Source: Actinacidiphila epipremni
GTDB lineage: Bacteria > Actinomycetota > Actinomycetes > Streptomycetales > Streptomycetaceae
Length of the DNA: 64,000 bases
Reading direction: 5' to 3'
NCBI RefSeq assembly: GCF_012034175.1
Contig: NZ_JAATEJ010000012.1
Span: 152,214-216,213 of the forward strand
The notes beneath the pieces were generated by a model. The model ran no database searches and was not told where the DNA came from. It saw nothing but the letters and a program-made list of their open reading frames with translations. Below are positions 40,270 to 53,228 of the stretch, piece after piece. Both the position numbers and the translations under genes were made by a program. Position 1 is the stretch's first letter, and the number at the start of each line of letters is the position of its first letter.

Positions 40270-43149
40270 GTGAGCACCACCGGCGCGGTGCTCGCCGGAG
40301 CCGGAGCCGGATCACCGCCGCGGCCCGGCGGCGGCCTGCTGCCGCAACTGCTGCTCGCCCTGGTCTGCGGCGGATACACCACGGGCGCGGTGCTCGGCTG
40401 GGGCACCGACGACATCGCCGCCTTCATGGGCGACTTCGGCCTGTCGGCCGCCGCCGCGACGGCCGCGCTGTCCATGCTGCTCTACGCCCGCAGGATGCCC
40501 CCCGGCCACCGCGCCGCCTGGGTGCTCTTCGCGTGCTCCTCCACGATGACCGCGCTCGGCAACGCCATCTGGGGCTGGTACGAGGTGGTGCTGCGCCACC
40601 CGGTGCCGCAGACCTCGCCCGCCGACTTCTGCTTCCTGCTGTTCGCGCCGCCCGCCGTCACCGGACTGCTGGTGCTGGCCAAGCGCCCGGTGACCCGGGC
40701 CGGCTGGATCTGCCTGGGCCTGGACACCTGGCTCATCGGCGGATCGCTGCTGACGCTGTCCTGGAGCCTGGCGCTGGCCCGCGCCGCCACCTACGACGGG
40801 CCCAGCACCGCCAAGGTCGCCCTGTCGCTGGCCTATCCGCTGCTGGACATCGTGCTGGTCAGCATGGTCCTCGCGCTGCACTTCCGCCGCTCGGCTGCCA
40901 ACCGCGCCGCCATCAACACCGCGCTGGCCGCCCTCGCCCTCACCGTGCTGTGCGACGCGCTGTTCACCTCGCCGCTGCTGCGCGAGCACTACCGCTCCGG
41001 GCAGATCCTGGACGCCGGCTGGTTCGCCGGCAGCATGCTGATGGCGTACGCCCCCTGGGTCGGCCGCCGCGAGCAGCCGCTGCTGCGGCACGGCACCACC
41101 ACCCGCCGCGTCACGACCTCGCTGTCCGCGCTCACCCCGTATCTGGCCGCCGCGGTGTGCACCCTCGGCATCCTCTACGACGTCATCACCGGCGAGAAGT
41201 GCGACAAGGTCGTGCTGCTCACCGGCAGCACCGTCGTGCTCGCCCTGGTCGTCCGGCAGGGCATCCTGCTGCTGGACAACCTCGCGCTGACCCAGGAACT
41301 GGCCCAGAAGGAGAACCACTTCCGCTCCCTGGTCCAGGGCTCCAGCGACGTCATCATGATCGCCGCCCCCACCGGGGTGCTGAACTACGTCAGCCCCGCC
41401 TCCGTCGGCGTCTACGGGCGCGATCCGGAGGAGATGATCGGCACCGAGCTGTCCGCGCACATCCACCCCGAGGATCTGGGCCGGGTCGTGCACGAGGTGC
41501 GCCGCTTCCTCGCCGCCCCGCCCGGCGAGGAGCCCGCCACCAGGATCGAGTGCCGGATCAGATCGGGCCGGCGCGGCGGCCCGCACGGCGAGGACGGCTG
41601 GCTGTACGTGGAGTCCAGCGTCAACCGGTATCAGGGCGGCCTGATCTTCAACAGCCGCGACGTCACCGAACGCGTCCGCCTCCAGGCCCAGTTGCAGCAC
41701 AACGCCTCGCACGACCCGCTCACCGACCTGCCCAACCGCTCGCTGTTCCTGGACCGGGTCGGCAAGGCGCTCACCGGCCGCCGCCCCGGCGACGAGCGGG
41801 TCGCGCTGCTCTACGTCGACCTCGACGGCTTCAAGGCCGTCAACGACTCCGTCGGCCACCAGGCCGGCGACCACCTGCTCACCCAGGCCGCCCGGCGGCT
41901 GCAGAGCGCGCTGCGCTCCGGCGACACCGCGGCCCGGCTCGGCGGCGACGAGTTCGCCGTGCTGGTCTGCGGCGCCGACGAGGAGCAGGCCCTGGAGATC
42001 GCCGAGCGGCTGATCGCCACCCTGTGCGAGCCCTACCACGTGGACGGCGCCGAGGTACGGGTCGGCGCGAGCGTCGGCGTCGCCTTCGCCGAGCCCGGCG
42101 GCACCGCCGGCGAGCTGATGCGCAACGCGGACCTGGCGATGTACCGCGCCAAGCAGGCCGGCAAGGGCCGCGTCGAGCTGTACGCGCCCCGGCTGCGCAC
42201 CGAGGCCGTGCACCGCACCGCACTGGCCACCCGGCTGCACCAGGCGCTGCACGACGGCGAGTTCACCCTGCTGCACCAGCCGGTGGTCGAGCTGTCCGGC
42301 GGCCGGATCGCCGGCGTCGAGGCCCAGGCCCGCTGGCGCTCCGCGCAGGGCATCCTCTTCACGCCCGCAGAATTCCTGCGCGCCGCCGAGGACACCGACC
42401 GCACGTGCGAGCTCGGCCGATGGCAACTGGAGCAGGCCGTCGCCCAGGCCGCGCTGCGTTACGGGGCCGGCCACCGGGTGCCCGTCACAGTCAAGCTCTC
42501 CGCCCGCCGGCTGCTGCACCGCGACCTGCCGCCCGGCACGGTGGAGGACCTGCTGGAGCGGTACGGCCTGCCGCCCGGCGGCCTGGTCGTGGAGCTCACC
42601 GGCGGTGTGCCCGGCGGCTCACCGGACGAGCTGGAGCGGCGGCTGACCAAGCTGCGCAGAGCCGGGGTGCGGATCTCGCTCGGCGGCTTCGGCTCCGGGC
42701 ACGCCGCCTTCGGCGCGCTGCGCACCCTCCCGGTGGACGCCGTCAAGCTTGACAGGGGCATCGTGGAGGGCATGGTCGACTCGCCCCGCCTGCACAAGAT
42801 CACCCGCGGGCTGCTCACGATGGCCGCCGACCTCGGGGTGCGTACCGTCGCCGACGGCGTGGACCGGCCCGAGCAGGTGCACGCGCTGCGCGAGATGGGC
42901 TGCGCCCAGGGCCAGGGCATGGCCTTCTCCGGGCTGCTGGACGAGCACCGGCTGCGCGGCAGCCTCACCCGCGGCGAATATCCGCTGCCGGGCGACCCCG
43001 GCCGCCGCCTCGGGCCGGGCTCCGGCTCGGGCTCGGGCTCCGGCTTCGGGGCCGTGGCCACCGAGACCGCCCGTGAGCAGCTCACCCAGCGCAGTGTGCA
43101 GCTGCCGTCCTGCCGCTCACATAATGAGACGCGTGTCCCACCGGCTTGA
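40270..43149 (+). CDS. Membrane PAS-GGDEF-EAL protein with degenerate EAL domain
   Basis: A 959-residue protein: about nine membrane spans in the first 320 residues, a PAS domain (about 345-470; [18 protein letters not shown] ... [11 protein letters not shown]), a GGDEF domain ([11 protein letters not shown] near 556) with an intact inhibitory RxxD site (RSGD five residues before GGDEF), and an EAL-like domain. The EAL signature is lost: VEAQARW replaces [16 protein letters not shown] replaces [15 protein letters not shown] replaces VNLS and VADGVD replaces AEGVE. It should make, not degrade, c-di-GMP. It probably corresponds to S. coelicolor SCO5511 (CdgF in S. venezuelae naming, from memory). 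Start GTG at 40270. Confidence 0.88.
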   Translation: MSTTGAVLAGAGAGSPPRPGGGLLPQLLLALVCGGYTTGAVLGWGTDDIAAFMGDFGLSAAAATAALSMLLYARRMPPGHRAAWVLFACSSTMTALGNAIWGWYEVVLRHPVPQTSPADFCFLLFAPPAVTGLLVLAKRPVTRAGWICLGLDTWLIGGSLLTLSWSLALARAATYDGPSTAKVALSLAYPLLDIVLVSMVLALHFRRSAANRAAINTALAALALTVLCDALFTSPLLREHYRSGQILDAGWFAGSMLMAYAPWVGRREQPLLRHGTTTRRVTTSLSALTPYLAAAVCTLGILYDVITGEKCDKVVLLTGSTVVLALVVRQGILLLDNLALTQELAQKENHFRSLVQGSSDVIMIAAPTGVLNYVSPASVGVYGRDPEEMIGTELSAHIHPEDLGRVVHEVRRFLAAPPGEEPATRIECRIRSGRRGGPHGEDGWLYVESSVNRYQGGLIFNSRDVTERVRLQAQLQHNASHDPLTDLPNRSLFLDRVGKALTGRRPGDERVALLYVDLDGFKAVNDSVGHQAGDHLLTQAARRLQSALRSGDTAARLGGDEFAVLVCGADEEQALEIAERLIATLCEPYHVDGAEVRVGASVGVAFAEPGGTAGELMRNADLAMYRAKQAGKGRVELYAPRLRTEAVHRTALATRLHQALHDGEFTLLHQPVVELSGGRIAGVEAQARWRSAQGILFTPAEFLRAAEDTDRTCELGRWQLEQAVAQAALRYGAGHRVPVTVKLSARRLLHRDLPPGTVEDLLERYGLPPGGLVVELTGGVPGGSPDELERRLTKLRRAGVRISLGGFGSGHAAFGALRTLPVDAVKLDRGIVEGMVDSPRLHKITRGLLTMAADLGVRTVADGVDRPEQVHALREMGCAQGQGMAFSGLLDEHRLRGSLTRGEYPLPGDPGRRLGPGSGSGSGSGFGAVATETAREQLTQRSVQLPSCRSHNETRVPPA

Positions 43150-43182
43150 CACCCCCAGGGGGCTCGGAGGAAGGTCGAGGCC

Positions 43183-43224
43183 ATGCGCACCCGAATTCTC
43201 GTACTTGGAAAGCGCGTCGGCTGA
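43183..43224 (+). CDS. ilvB leader peptide
   Basis: A 13-codon [16 protein letters not shown], preceded by GGAGGAAGG. It holds a run of Ile-Leu-Val-Leu encoded by ATT CTC GTA CTT; three of these codons are rare in this genome. It is followed by a small hairpin (43226-43246, CGAGGC/GCCTCG) and the terminator at 43265-43298, the layout of a classical ribosome-mediated attenuator responding to branched-chain aminoacyl-tRNA supply. Confidence 0.88.
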   Translation: MRTRILVLGKRVG

Positions 43225-43264
43225 CCGAGGCCATCACACCGCCTCGCACACGCACCGGCGCGCT

Positions 43265-43298
43265 CCCCTCGCTTGCCTCCCGGCACGAGGGGTTTTTT
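43265..43298 (+). terminator. ilvB attenuator terminator
   Basis: Stem CCCCTCG (43265-43271) with CGAGGGG (43286-43292), extended by TGCC/GGCA around a TCCC loop after a two-base bulge, then six T residues (43293-43298). It sits between the leader peptide and ilvB, 80 bases before the ilvB start. Stalling at the Ile/Leu/Val codons would be expected to favour an alternative fold and readthrough. Confidence 0.88.
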
Positions 43299-43378
43299 GT
43301 TGTCCGGCGTCCGGGCACCGCCCCTCCCCGCCGCCCTCACCACCTCACCACCCTCATCTTCGAGAGAAGAGAACGCAG

Positions 43379-47004
<3,626 letters not shown>

Positions 47005-47010
47005 GCCCCT

Positions 47011-47048
47011 GCCGCCGGCGGCCGGTCGGACGACCGGCCGCCGGCGGC
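47011..47048 (+). terminator. Terminator after ilvC
   Basis: A perfect 17-base-pair stem, GCCGCCGGCGGCCGGTC (47011-47027) with its complement at 47032-47048 and a GGAC loop, beginning 6 bases after the ilvC stop. There is no T-tract, which is common for Streptomyces terminators. Confidence 0.8.
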
Positions 47049-47270
47049 TGCCCGGCATCTGGTACGCACTTTGTACGAAGCGACGCAACCCCTGCGGGTG
47101 ATCCTTCCATTTCGGCGAAGGCGCGAAATCCCCCCGTCGATACACTCCTTTAACAAGCGCGTTCAGGCTCACAGCGTCGTGCGTCTTCCACGCGGCAAGC
47201 CATCCCCCGAAACCTCCCTGGTAGCGGTCGTACGGGACTCGGCCGCCCACGAAGGACAAGTGAGGACCAC

Positions 47271-48863
47271 GTGAGCCAGAAGCCTGTCGTACTCATCGCA
47301 GAAGAGCTGTCGCCGGCCACGGTGGACGCGCTCGGGCCGGACTTCGAGATCCGGCACTGCAACGGTGCCGACCGAGCCGAACTGCTGCCCGCCATCGCCG
47401 ACGTGGACGCGATCCTGATCCGCAGCGCCACCAAGGTGGACGCCGAGGCCATCGCCGCCGCCAAGAAACTCCGGGTCGTCGCCCGCGCCGGCGTCGGCCT
47501 GGACAACGTCGACGTCGCCGCCGCCACCAAGGCCGGCGTCATGGTCGTCAACGCGCCGACCTCCAACATCGTCACCGCCGCCGAGCTGGCCTGCGGCCTG
47601 CTGATCGCCACCGCCCGCAACATCGCCTCGGCGAACACCGCTCTCAAGGGCGGCGAGTGGAAGCGCAACAAGTACACCGGCGTGGAGCTGAGCGAGAAGA
47701 CCCTCGGCGTGGTGGGCCTGGGCCGGATCGGCGTCCTGGTCGCCCAGCGGATGAGCGCCTTCGGCATGAACGTCGTCGCGTACGACCCCTATGTGCAGCC
47801 CGCGCGCGCCGCCCAGATGGGCGTCAAGCTGCTGTCGCTGGACGAGCTGCTGGAGCAGTCCGACTTCATCACCGTCCACCTGCCCAAGACCCCCGAGACG
47901 CTGGGCCTGATCGGCGACGAGGCGCTGCACAAAGTCAAGCCGTCGGTGCGGATCGTCAACGCCGCGCGCGGCGGCATCGTCGACGAGGAGGCGCTGGCCT
48001 CGGCGCTCAAGGAGGGCCGGGTCGCCGGCGCGGGCCTGGACGTCTACGCCAAGGAGCCGTGCACCGACTCGCCGCTCTTCCAGTTCGACAACGTCGTGGC
48101 CACCCCGCACCTGGGCGCCTCCACCGACGAGGCGCAGGAGAAGGCCGGTATCGCGGTCGCCAAGTCGGTGCGGCTCGCGCTCGCCGGCGAGCTGGTCCCC
48201 GACGCCGTCAACGTCCAGGGCGGCGTCATCGCCGAGGACGTCAAGCCCGCGCTGCCGCTCGCCGAGAAGCTGGGCCGGATCTTCACCGCGCTGGCCGGCG
48301 AGGTCGCCGCCCGGCTCGACGTCGAGGTGTGCGGCGAGGTCACCCAGCACGACGTGAAGATCCTCGAACTGAGCGCCCTCAAGGGCGTCTTCGAGGACGT
48401 CGTCGACGAGACGGTGTCCTACGTCAACGCGCCGCTGTTCGCGCAGGAGCGCGGGGTCGAGGTCCGGCTGACCACCAGCTCGGAGTCGCCCAACCACCGC
48501 AACGTGGTCACCGTGCGCGGCACCCTGGCCGACGGCACCGCGGTGTCGGTGTCCGGCACGCTGGCCGGCCCCAAGCACCTGCAGAAGATCGTCGCGGTCG
48601 ACGAGAACGACGTGGACCTCGCGCTCGCCGACCACATGGCCTTCCTGCGCTACACCGACCGGCCCGGTGTCGTCGGCACCATCGGCCGCATCCTCGGCGA
48701 GGTCGGCGTCAACATCGCCGGCATGCAGGTCGCCCGCGCCACCGCCGGCGGCGACGCGCTGGTCGCCCTCACCGTGGACTCCACGATCCCGGCGGGCGTG
48801 CTCACCGACATCGCCGGCGAGATCGGCGCCACCTCGGCCCGCGCGGTCAACCTCGCGGACTGA
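47271..48863 (+). CDS. serA: D-3-phosphoglycerate dehydrogenase
   Basis: A 530-residue long-form enzyme, the first committed step of serine synthesis. Landmarks: VARAGVGLDNVDVAAAT, the NAD motif GVVGLGRIGVLVAQR, catalytic Arg in VNAARGGIVDEEAL, Glu in DVYAKEPCTDSP and His in TPHLGASTDEAQ. An intervening domain and a C-terminal ACT domain (FLRYTDRPGVVGTIGRILGE) fit the actinobacterial/mycobacterial type, in which serine can inhibit. Start GTG at 47271. The 266-base gap before it holds the ilvC terminator and a -10-like TACACT at 47141-47146. No functional link to the adjacent PucR gene is evident. Confidence 0.97.
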   Translation: MSQKPVVLIAEELSPATVDALGPDFEIRHCNGADRAELLPAIADVDAILIRSATKVDAEAIAAAKKLRVVARAGVGLDNVDVAAATKAGVMVVNAPTSNIVTAAELACGLLIATARNIASANTALKGGEWKRNKYTGVELSEKTLGVVGLGRIGVLVAQRMSAFGMNVVAYDPYVQPARAAQMGVKLLSLDELLEQSDFITVHLPKTPETLGLIGDEALHKVKPSVRIVNAARGGIVDEEALASALKEGRVAGAGLDVYAKEPCTDSPLFQFDNVVATPHLGASTDEAQEKAGIAVAKSVRLALAGELVPDAVNVQGGVIAEDVKPALPLAEKLGRIFTALAGEVAARLDVEVCGEVTQHDVKILELSALKGVFEDVVDETVSYVNAPLFAQERGVEVRLTTSSESPNHRNVVTVRGTLADGTAVSVSGTLAGPKHLQKIVAVDENDVDLALADHMAFLRYTDRPGVVGTIGRILGEVGVNIAGMQVARATAGGDALVALTVDSTIPAGVLTDIAGEIGATSARAVNLAD

Positions 48864-48878
48864 CCCCGGCCCGCACTT

Positions 48879-48920
48879 CGTATACGGCGCCGCCCCGCGC
48901 AAGGGGCGGCGCCGTATACG
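48879..48920. terminator. Bidirectional terminator between serA and the PucR gene
   Basis: An 18-base-pair perfect stem (48879-48896 with 48903-48920) around the loop GCGCAA; the arm reads CGTATACGGCGCCGCCCC. It begins 16 bases after the serA stop and lies before the convergent regulator stop at 48995, so it can serve both. Confidence 0.85.
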
Positions 48921-48994
48921 TTCCGGGCCGCACCTGCGCGCGGCGCCGCGGGCGCACAGCGCCGCGGACGTCACAGCGCCGCGGGCTCACAGGC

Positions 48995-50179
48995 TCACAG
49001 CCGCGCCGCCTTCAGCGCCATGTGCAGCAGCAGCCGGGCCTCGCCGTCCGCCAGGTCCAGGCCGGTGAGCTGCTCGATGCGGGAGAGCCGGTAGTAGAGG
49101 GTCTGCCGGTGGATCGCCAGCGCCGTGGCGGTGCGGCCGGCCTGCCCGGCGTGGTCGAGGAAGACCTCCGCCGTGTGCGCCAGCTCCTGGTGCGCCTCGG
49201 TCAGCAGCGGGGCGACCGCCGGGTCCGGCGGCGCGCCGGCCGGCAGCGCGGTCAGCAGCCGGTACGGCCCGAGGTTGGACCACTTCGCGATCGGGCCCAG
49301 CTCCCCTTGCGCGTGCGCGGCCCGCGCCGCCGCCGTCGCCTCCCGCCACGCGCCGGGCAGCTCCGCGAGCGCGCCGCGGGACGCGCTGAGCCCGGCCACC
49401 GCGCCCGGCGCGCCGATCGCGTCCAGCAGCCGCGCCGCCGCGGTACGGGCCGGCGCCAGCACCTGCCGGGACCGCAGCCGTACCAGCAGCGCCACCAGCT
49501 CGCCGCGGCCCCGCTCCGGCACCCGGGCGAGCGCCGCGGCCGACGGGATGGTGCGCAGCCCCGGCAGCGCGCCCGGCTGCTCCCCGGCGGCGGCGCGTAC
49601 GCACACCAGCGCGTGCGGCTCGTCCGCGTCCCGGTCCAGCGCGAGCCGCAGCGCGTCCTCCGCGGTGTCCCGGTCGGCGCGGGAGGGCGCGGTCAGCAGC
49701 GCCCGCAGCGCCCGCCCGGTCTCGGCGCCGGCCTGCGACAGCGCTGCCAGCCGCTCGCCGATCCGCCCGGCGACGGCCATCGCGGCGGCGAGCTGCGCGG
49801 GGGAGTGCTCGGCCTCGTCCAGCAGCCACACATAGCCGTAGACGAACCCGGAGTGCCGCACCGGCAGGCACAGCCGCCCGCGCACCACGCCGGCGTCCGG
49901 CGCGGCGGGGATGCGGACCGGGCCGGTCGCCCGCGCGATGCCGAACCGCTCGAACCACGCGCGCACCTCGGCGGTGGAGTGCCGGGTCAGGATGGAGCGG
50001 GTGCGGACCGGGTCGAGCGCCGCCGCGTCGTCGCTGTCGTGCACCCCGAAGGCGATCAGCCGGAAATCGCGGTCCTCCAGCGTCGCGGGGGCGCCGAGCA
50101 GCGCCGACACCTCGTCGACCAGGTCCTGGAAATCGCTGTAGTCCCCGTACTCGGCTCGCACAGGACCATTGTTCCTCAT
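48995..50179 (-). CDS. PucR-family transcriptional regulator
   Basis: A 394-residue regulator divergent from the proline-degradation genes. The C-terminal PucR helix-turn-helix is clear: HTAEVFLDHAGQAGRTATAL, HRQTLYYRLSRIEQLTGLDL, DGEARLLLHMALKAARL. The middle is a GGDEF-like/CdaR-type region and the N-terminal part resembles a ligand-sensing domain. In Streptomyces, a PucR-type regulator activates the adjacent proline dehydrogenase operon (from memory), so that role is likely. Start ATG at 50179 lies inside a palindrome; a GTG at 50161 with AGGAAC upstream is an alternative. Confidence 0.88.
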   Translation of the reverse strand: MRNNGPVRAEYGDYSDFQDLVDEVSALLGAPATLEDRDFRLIAFGVHDSDDAAALDPVRTRSILTRHSTAEVRAWFERFGIARATGPVRIPAAPDAGVVRGRLCLPVRHSGFVYGYVWLLDEAEHSPAQLAAAMAVAGRIGERLAALSQAGAETGRALRALLTAPSRADRDTAEDALRLALDRDADEPHALVCVRAAAGEQPGALPGLRTIPSAAALARVPERGRGELVALLVRLRSRQVLAPARTAAARLLDAIGAPGAVAGLSASRGALAELPGAWREATAAARAAHAQGELGPIAKWSNLGPYRLLTALPAGAPPDPAVAPLLTEAHQELAHTAEVFLDHAGQAGRTATALAIHRQTLYYRLSRIEQLTGLDLADGEARLLLHMALKAARL

Positions 50180-50190
50180 ACATCTGTATG
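50177..50190. promoter_or_regulatory. Palindrome in the PucR / proline dehydrogenase divergent region
   Basis: CATACATCTGTATG: 6-base arms CATACA/TGTATG around TC. It covers the annotated start codon of the PucR gene and lies 67 bases before the proline dehydrogenase start. A candidate operator for autoregulation or for proline-dependent activation; inferred only from symmetry and position. Confidence 0.4.
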
Positions 50191-50256
50191 AGGGACGGCG
50201 GGGTGATGCGTGACAGGTGTCGATGGTCCGGCGGGTAGACGAATTCTAGATTCACG

Positions 50257-51255
50257 GTGACGGAGCCTGTCCGCCGCAAGAACCCCTGGAAAACCCGTCC
50301 CGGCCTGGAAGGACACCCCGTGTTCGGTCCCGTGTTGCTCGCCGCCTCGCGCAGCGACCGTATGCGCCGCGTCGTCGCCGCCGCGCCCGTCACCCGGCCG
50401 GTGGTGAACCGGTTCGTTGCCGGTGACGCCCTGCACCCCGCGCTCGACACCGTCCGCGCGCTCACCGCGAGCGGCCTGGACGTCACCCTCGACCACCTCG
50501 GCGAGGACGTCACCGACCGCGCCACCGCCCGGGCCACCCGGGACGCCTACCTGCGGCTGCTGGAGACGCTGCGCGACGAGGGCCTCGGCGACCGCGCCGA
50601 GGTCTCGGTCAAGCTCTCCGCCTTCGGCCAGGCGCTCCCCGACGGCGGCCACGACGTGGCGCTCGCGAACGTCACCGAGGTGGCCGAGCTCGCCACCGCC
50701 GTCGGCACCACCGTGACCCTCGACATGGAGGACCACACCACCGTCGACTCCACCCTCGCGGTGCTTGCCGACCTGCGCAAGAACCACCCGCGCACCGGCG
50801 CCGTCCTGCAGTCGTACCTCTTCCGCACCGAGGAGGACGCCCGCGCGCTCGCCGTCGCCGGCTCCCGGGTGCGGCTGGTCAAGGGCGCCTACAAGGAGCC
50901 CGCGCGGGTCGCCTTCCAGCACAAGCGCGACGTCGACAAGGCGTACGTCCGCGCGCTGCGCATCCTCTTCGCCGGCGACGGGTACCCGATGGTCGGCTCG
51001 CACGACCCGCGGATCATCGCCATCGCCCAGGACCTCGCCGCCCGGCACGGCCGCGCCCCGGGCACGTACGAGTTCCAGATGCTCTACGGCATCCGCGCCG
51101 CCGAGCAGCGCCGGCTCGCCGAGCAGGGCGAGCGGGTGCGCATCTACGTGCCCTACGGCGCCGACTGGTACGGCTACTTCATGCGCCGGCTGGCCGAGCG
51201 CCCCGCCAACCTCGCCTTCTTCCTGCGCTCCTTCGCCCCGACCGCCGGCCGCTGA
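50257..51255 (+). CDS. Proline dehydrogenase
   Basis: A 332-residue FAD-dependent TIM-barrel enzyme, monofunctional type, oxidising L-proline to pyrroline-5-carboxylate at the membrane surface. Landmarks: VSVKLSAFGQALPDGGHDVA, TLDMEDHTTVDSTL, VLQSYLFRTEEDA, VRLVKGAYKEPA, GTYEFQMLYGIR and the C-terminal GADWYGYFMRRLAERPAN with the two arginines that hold the substrate carboxylate. Start GTG at 50257. P5C dehydrogenase follows 34 bases later, making a two-gene proline catabolic operon divergent from the PucR regulator. Confidence 0.94.
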   Translation: MTEPVRRKNPWKTRPGLEGHPVFGPVLLAASRSDRMRRVVAAAPVTRPVVNRFVAGDALHPALDTVRALTASGLDVTLDHLGEDVTDRATARATRDAYLRLLETLRDEGLGDRAEVSVKLSAFGQALPDGGHDVALANVTEVAELATAVGTTVTLDMEDHTTVDSTLAVLADLRKNHPRTGAVLQSYLFRTEEDARALAVAGSRVRLVKGAYKEPARVAFQHKRDVDKAYVRALRILFAGDGYPMVGSHDPRIIAIAQDLAARHGRAPGTYEFQMLYGIRAAEQRRLAEQGERVRIYVPYGADWYGYFMRRLAERPANLAFFLRSFAPTAGR

Positions 51256-51289
51256 CCCCCACCCGCCCCACTGCGAGGAGGAACCCCCC

Positions 51290-52921
51290 ATGGACGCCGT
51301 GACCCAGGTCCCCACCCCGGTCAACGAGCCGGTGCACACCTACGCGCCCGGCAGCCCCGAGCGGGCCCGGCTGGAGGCCAGGCTCAAGGAGCTGGCCGGG
51401 CAGCGCGCGGACCTGCCGATGACCATCGGCGGCCGGGAGCGAATGGGCGGCGGCGAGCGCTTCGACGTCGTCCAGCCGCACAACCACAGCCAGGTCCTCG
51501 GCACGTACGCCGCCGCCACCGCCGACGACGCCCGCGACGCGATCGACGCCGCGCTCGCCGCCGCCCCCGCCTGGCGCGCGATGTCCTTCGACGACCGCGC
51601 CGCGATCTTCCTGCGGGCCGCCGAGCTGATGTCCGGGCCGTGGCGCGAGACGATGGTGGCCTCCACCATGCTCGGCCAGTCCAAGACCGTGCAGCAGGCC
51701 GAGATCGACAGCCCCTGCGAGCTGGTCGACTTCTGGCGCTTCAACGTCCACTACGCCCGGCAGATCCTCGCCGAGCAGCCGGCCGTCAACTCGCCCGGGG
51801 TGTGGAACCGGCTCGACCACCGGCCGCTCGAAGGCTTCGTCTACGCCATCACGCCGTTCAACTTCACCGCGATCGCCGGCAACCTGCCGACCGCCCCCGC
51901 GCTCATGGGCAATGTCGTGGTGTGGAAGCCGTCGCCGACGCAGACCCACTCGGCGGTGCTGACCATGCGGCTGCTGCGCGAGGCCGGCCTGCCCGACGGC
52001 GTGATCAACCTGCTCACCGGCGACGGCCTGGCCGTCTCCGAGGTCGCGCTGCCGCACCCGATGCTGGCCGGCATCCACTTCACCGGCTCCACCCGCACCT
52101 TCCACCAGCTGTGGCGCACGGTCGGCGAGAACATCGCGGGCTACCGCTCCTACCCGCGGATCGTCGGCGAGACCGGCGGCAAGGACTTCGTCGTCGCCCA
52201 CCCCTCCGCCGACCCCGCGGTGCTCAAGACCGCGCTGACCCGCGGCTCCTTCGAGTACCAGGGCCAGAAGTGCTCGGCCTCCTCCCGCGCCTACATCCCG
52301 CGCTCGATCTGGGAGAACGGCTTCAAGGAGGAGTTCGCCGCCGAGGTCGACGGCATCACCATGGGCGATGTCACGGACCTGTCCAACTTCGCCGGCGCCC
52401 TCATCGACGAGCGGGCCTTCGCCAAGAACAAGGCCGCCATCGACCGCGCCAAGGCCGACCCGGCCGTCGAGGTCGTCGCCGGCGGCACGTACGACGACTC
52501 GGTGGGCTGGTTCGTCCGCCCGACCGTGCTGGTGTCCACCGACCCGGACAACGAGATCTTCACCGAGGAGTTCTTCGGCCCGATCCTGGGCGTGTACGTC
52601 TACGAGGACGCCGACTTCGAGGCGATGCTCACGCAGATGGAGGCGGTCGCGCCCTACGCGCTCACCGGCTCGGTCATCGCCCGCGACCGCGCGGCGGCGG
52701 CGTACGTGGCGGACCGGCTGCGGGACGCGGCCGGCAACTTCTACATCAACGACAAGTCCACCGGCGCGGTCGTCGGCCAGCAGCCCTTCGGTGGCGGCCG
52801 GGCCTCGGGCACCAACGACAAGGCCGGCGCCGCGCAGAACCTGATGCGCTGGACGTCCACCCGGGCCATCAAGGAGACCCTGGTGCCGCCGACCGACTAC
52901 CGCTACCCGCACATGGGCTGA
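51290..52921 (+). CDS. pruA: L-glutamate gamma-semialdehyde (P5C) dehydrogenase
   Basis: A 543-residue aldehyde dehydrogenase oxidising glutamate semialdehyde to glutamate with NAD. Landmarks: GFVYAITPFNFTAIAGNLPT, VVWKPSPTQTHSA, IHFTGSTRTFHQLWR, the catalytic Glu in RIVGETGGKDFVVAH and catalytic Cys in EYQGQKCSASSRAYI, then EEFFGPILGVYVYED and GQQPFGGGRASGTNDKAG. Start ATG at 51290 with GAGGAGGAA. It completes proline to glutamate conversion. A 17-base-pair terminator follows. Confidence 0.96.
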   Translation: MDAVTQVPTPVNEPVHTYAPGSPERARLEARLKELAGQRADLPMTIGGRERMGGGERFDVVQPHNHSQVLGTYAAATADDARDAIDAALAAAPAWRAMSFDDRAAIFLRAAELMSGPWRETMVASTMLGQSKTVQQAEIDSPCELVDFWRFNVHYARQILAEQPAVNSPGVWNRLDHRPLEGFVYAITPFNFTAIAGNLPTAPALMGNVVVWKPSPTQTHSAVLTMRLLREAGLPDGVINLLTGDGLAVSEVALPHPMLAGIHFTGSTRTFHQLWRTVGENIAGYRSYPRIVGETGGKDFVVAHPSADPAVLKTALTRGSFEYQGQKCSASSRAYIPRSIWENGFKEEFAAEVDGITMGDVTDLSNFAGALIDERAFAKNKAAIDRAKADPAVEVVAGGTYDDSVGWFVRPTVLVSTDPDNEIFTEEFFGPILGVYVYEDADFEAMLTQMEAVAPYALTGSVIARDRAAAAYVADRLRDAAGNFYINDKSTGAVVGQQPFGGGRASGTNDKAGAAQNLMRWTSTRAIKETLVPPTDYRYPHMG

Positions 52922-52966
52922 CCTGGGCGGTTCCCGGGGGCGGACGCCCGGGGCGGGCAGGGACGC

Positions 52967-53007
52967 GATCACCCGTTCGCGGCGCAGGGAGCCGCGAACG
53001 GGTGATC
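52967..53007 (+). terminator. Terminator of the proline catabolic operon
   Basis: Stem GATCACCCGTTCGCGGC (52967-52983) with its exact complement at 52991-53007 and a 7-base loop GCAGGGA, 45 bases after the pruA stop. It is followed by GTCGTCTCAGAT, with only a weak T content. Confidence 0.85.
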
Positions 53008-53042
53008 GTCGTCTCAGATAGTAGGAAGTCCGAGTAATTGTG

Positions 53043-53071
53043 GCGACAGGACGAGCGGGCTGACCTAGCTT
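53043..53071 (+). promoter_or_regulatory. Candidate vegetative promoter upstream of a 31-codon ORF
   Basis: -35-like GCGACA (53043-53048), a 17-base spacer and -10-like TAGCTT (53066-53071), inside an unusually A/T-rich stretch (53010-53080) for this genome. A start at about 53078 would give a 150-base leader to the small ORF at 53229. Confidence 0.45.
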
Positions 53072-53228
53072 TGTAGGAGCCGAACGTCTCGCCCATCCGG
53101 CGAGCGGCGGGCATGCGTCCTGGCAGCCGACGAGCGGGTCACCCCCGCGGCCGGACCTCCGCCCCCTCCGCGGACCTCTCCGCCCGCTGTACCCGTTTTC
53201 CCCCAGGCTTCCCAGGAGTTGATCCCCC

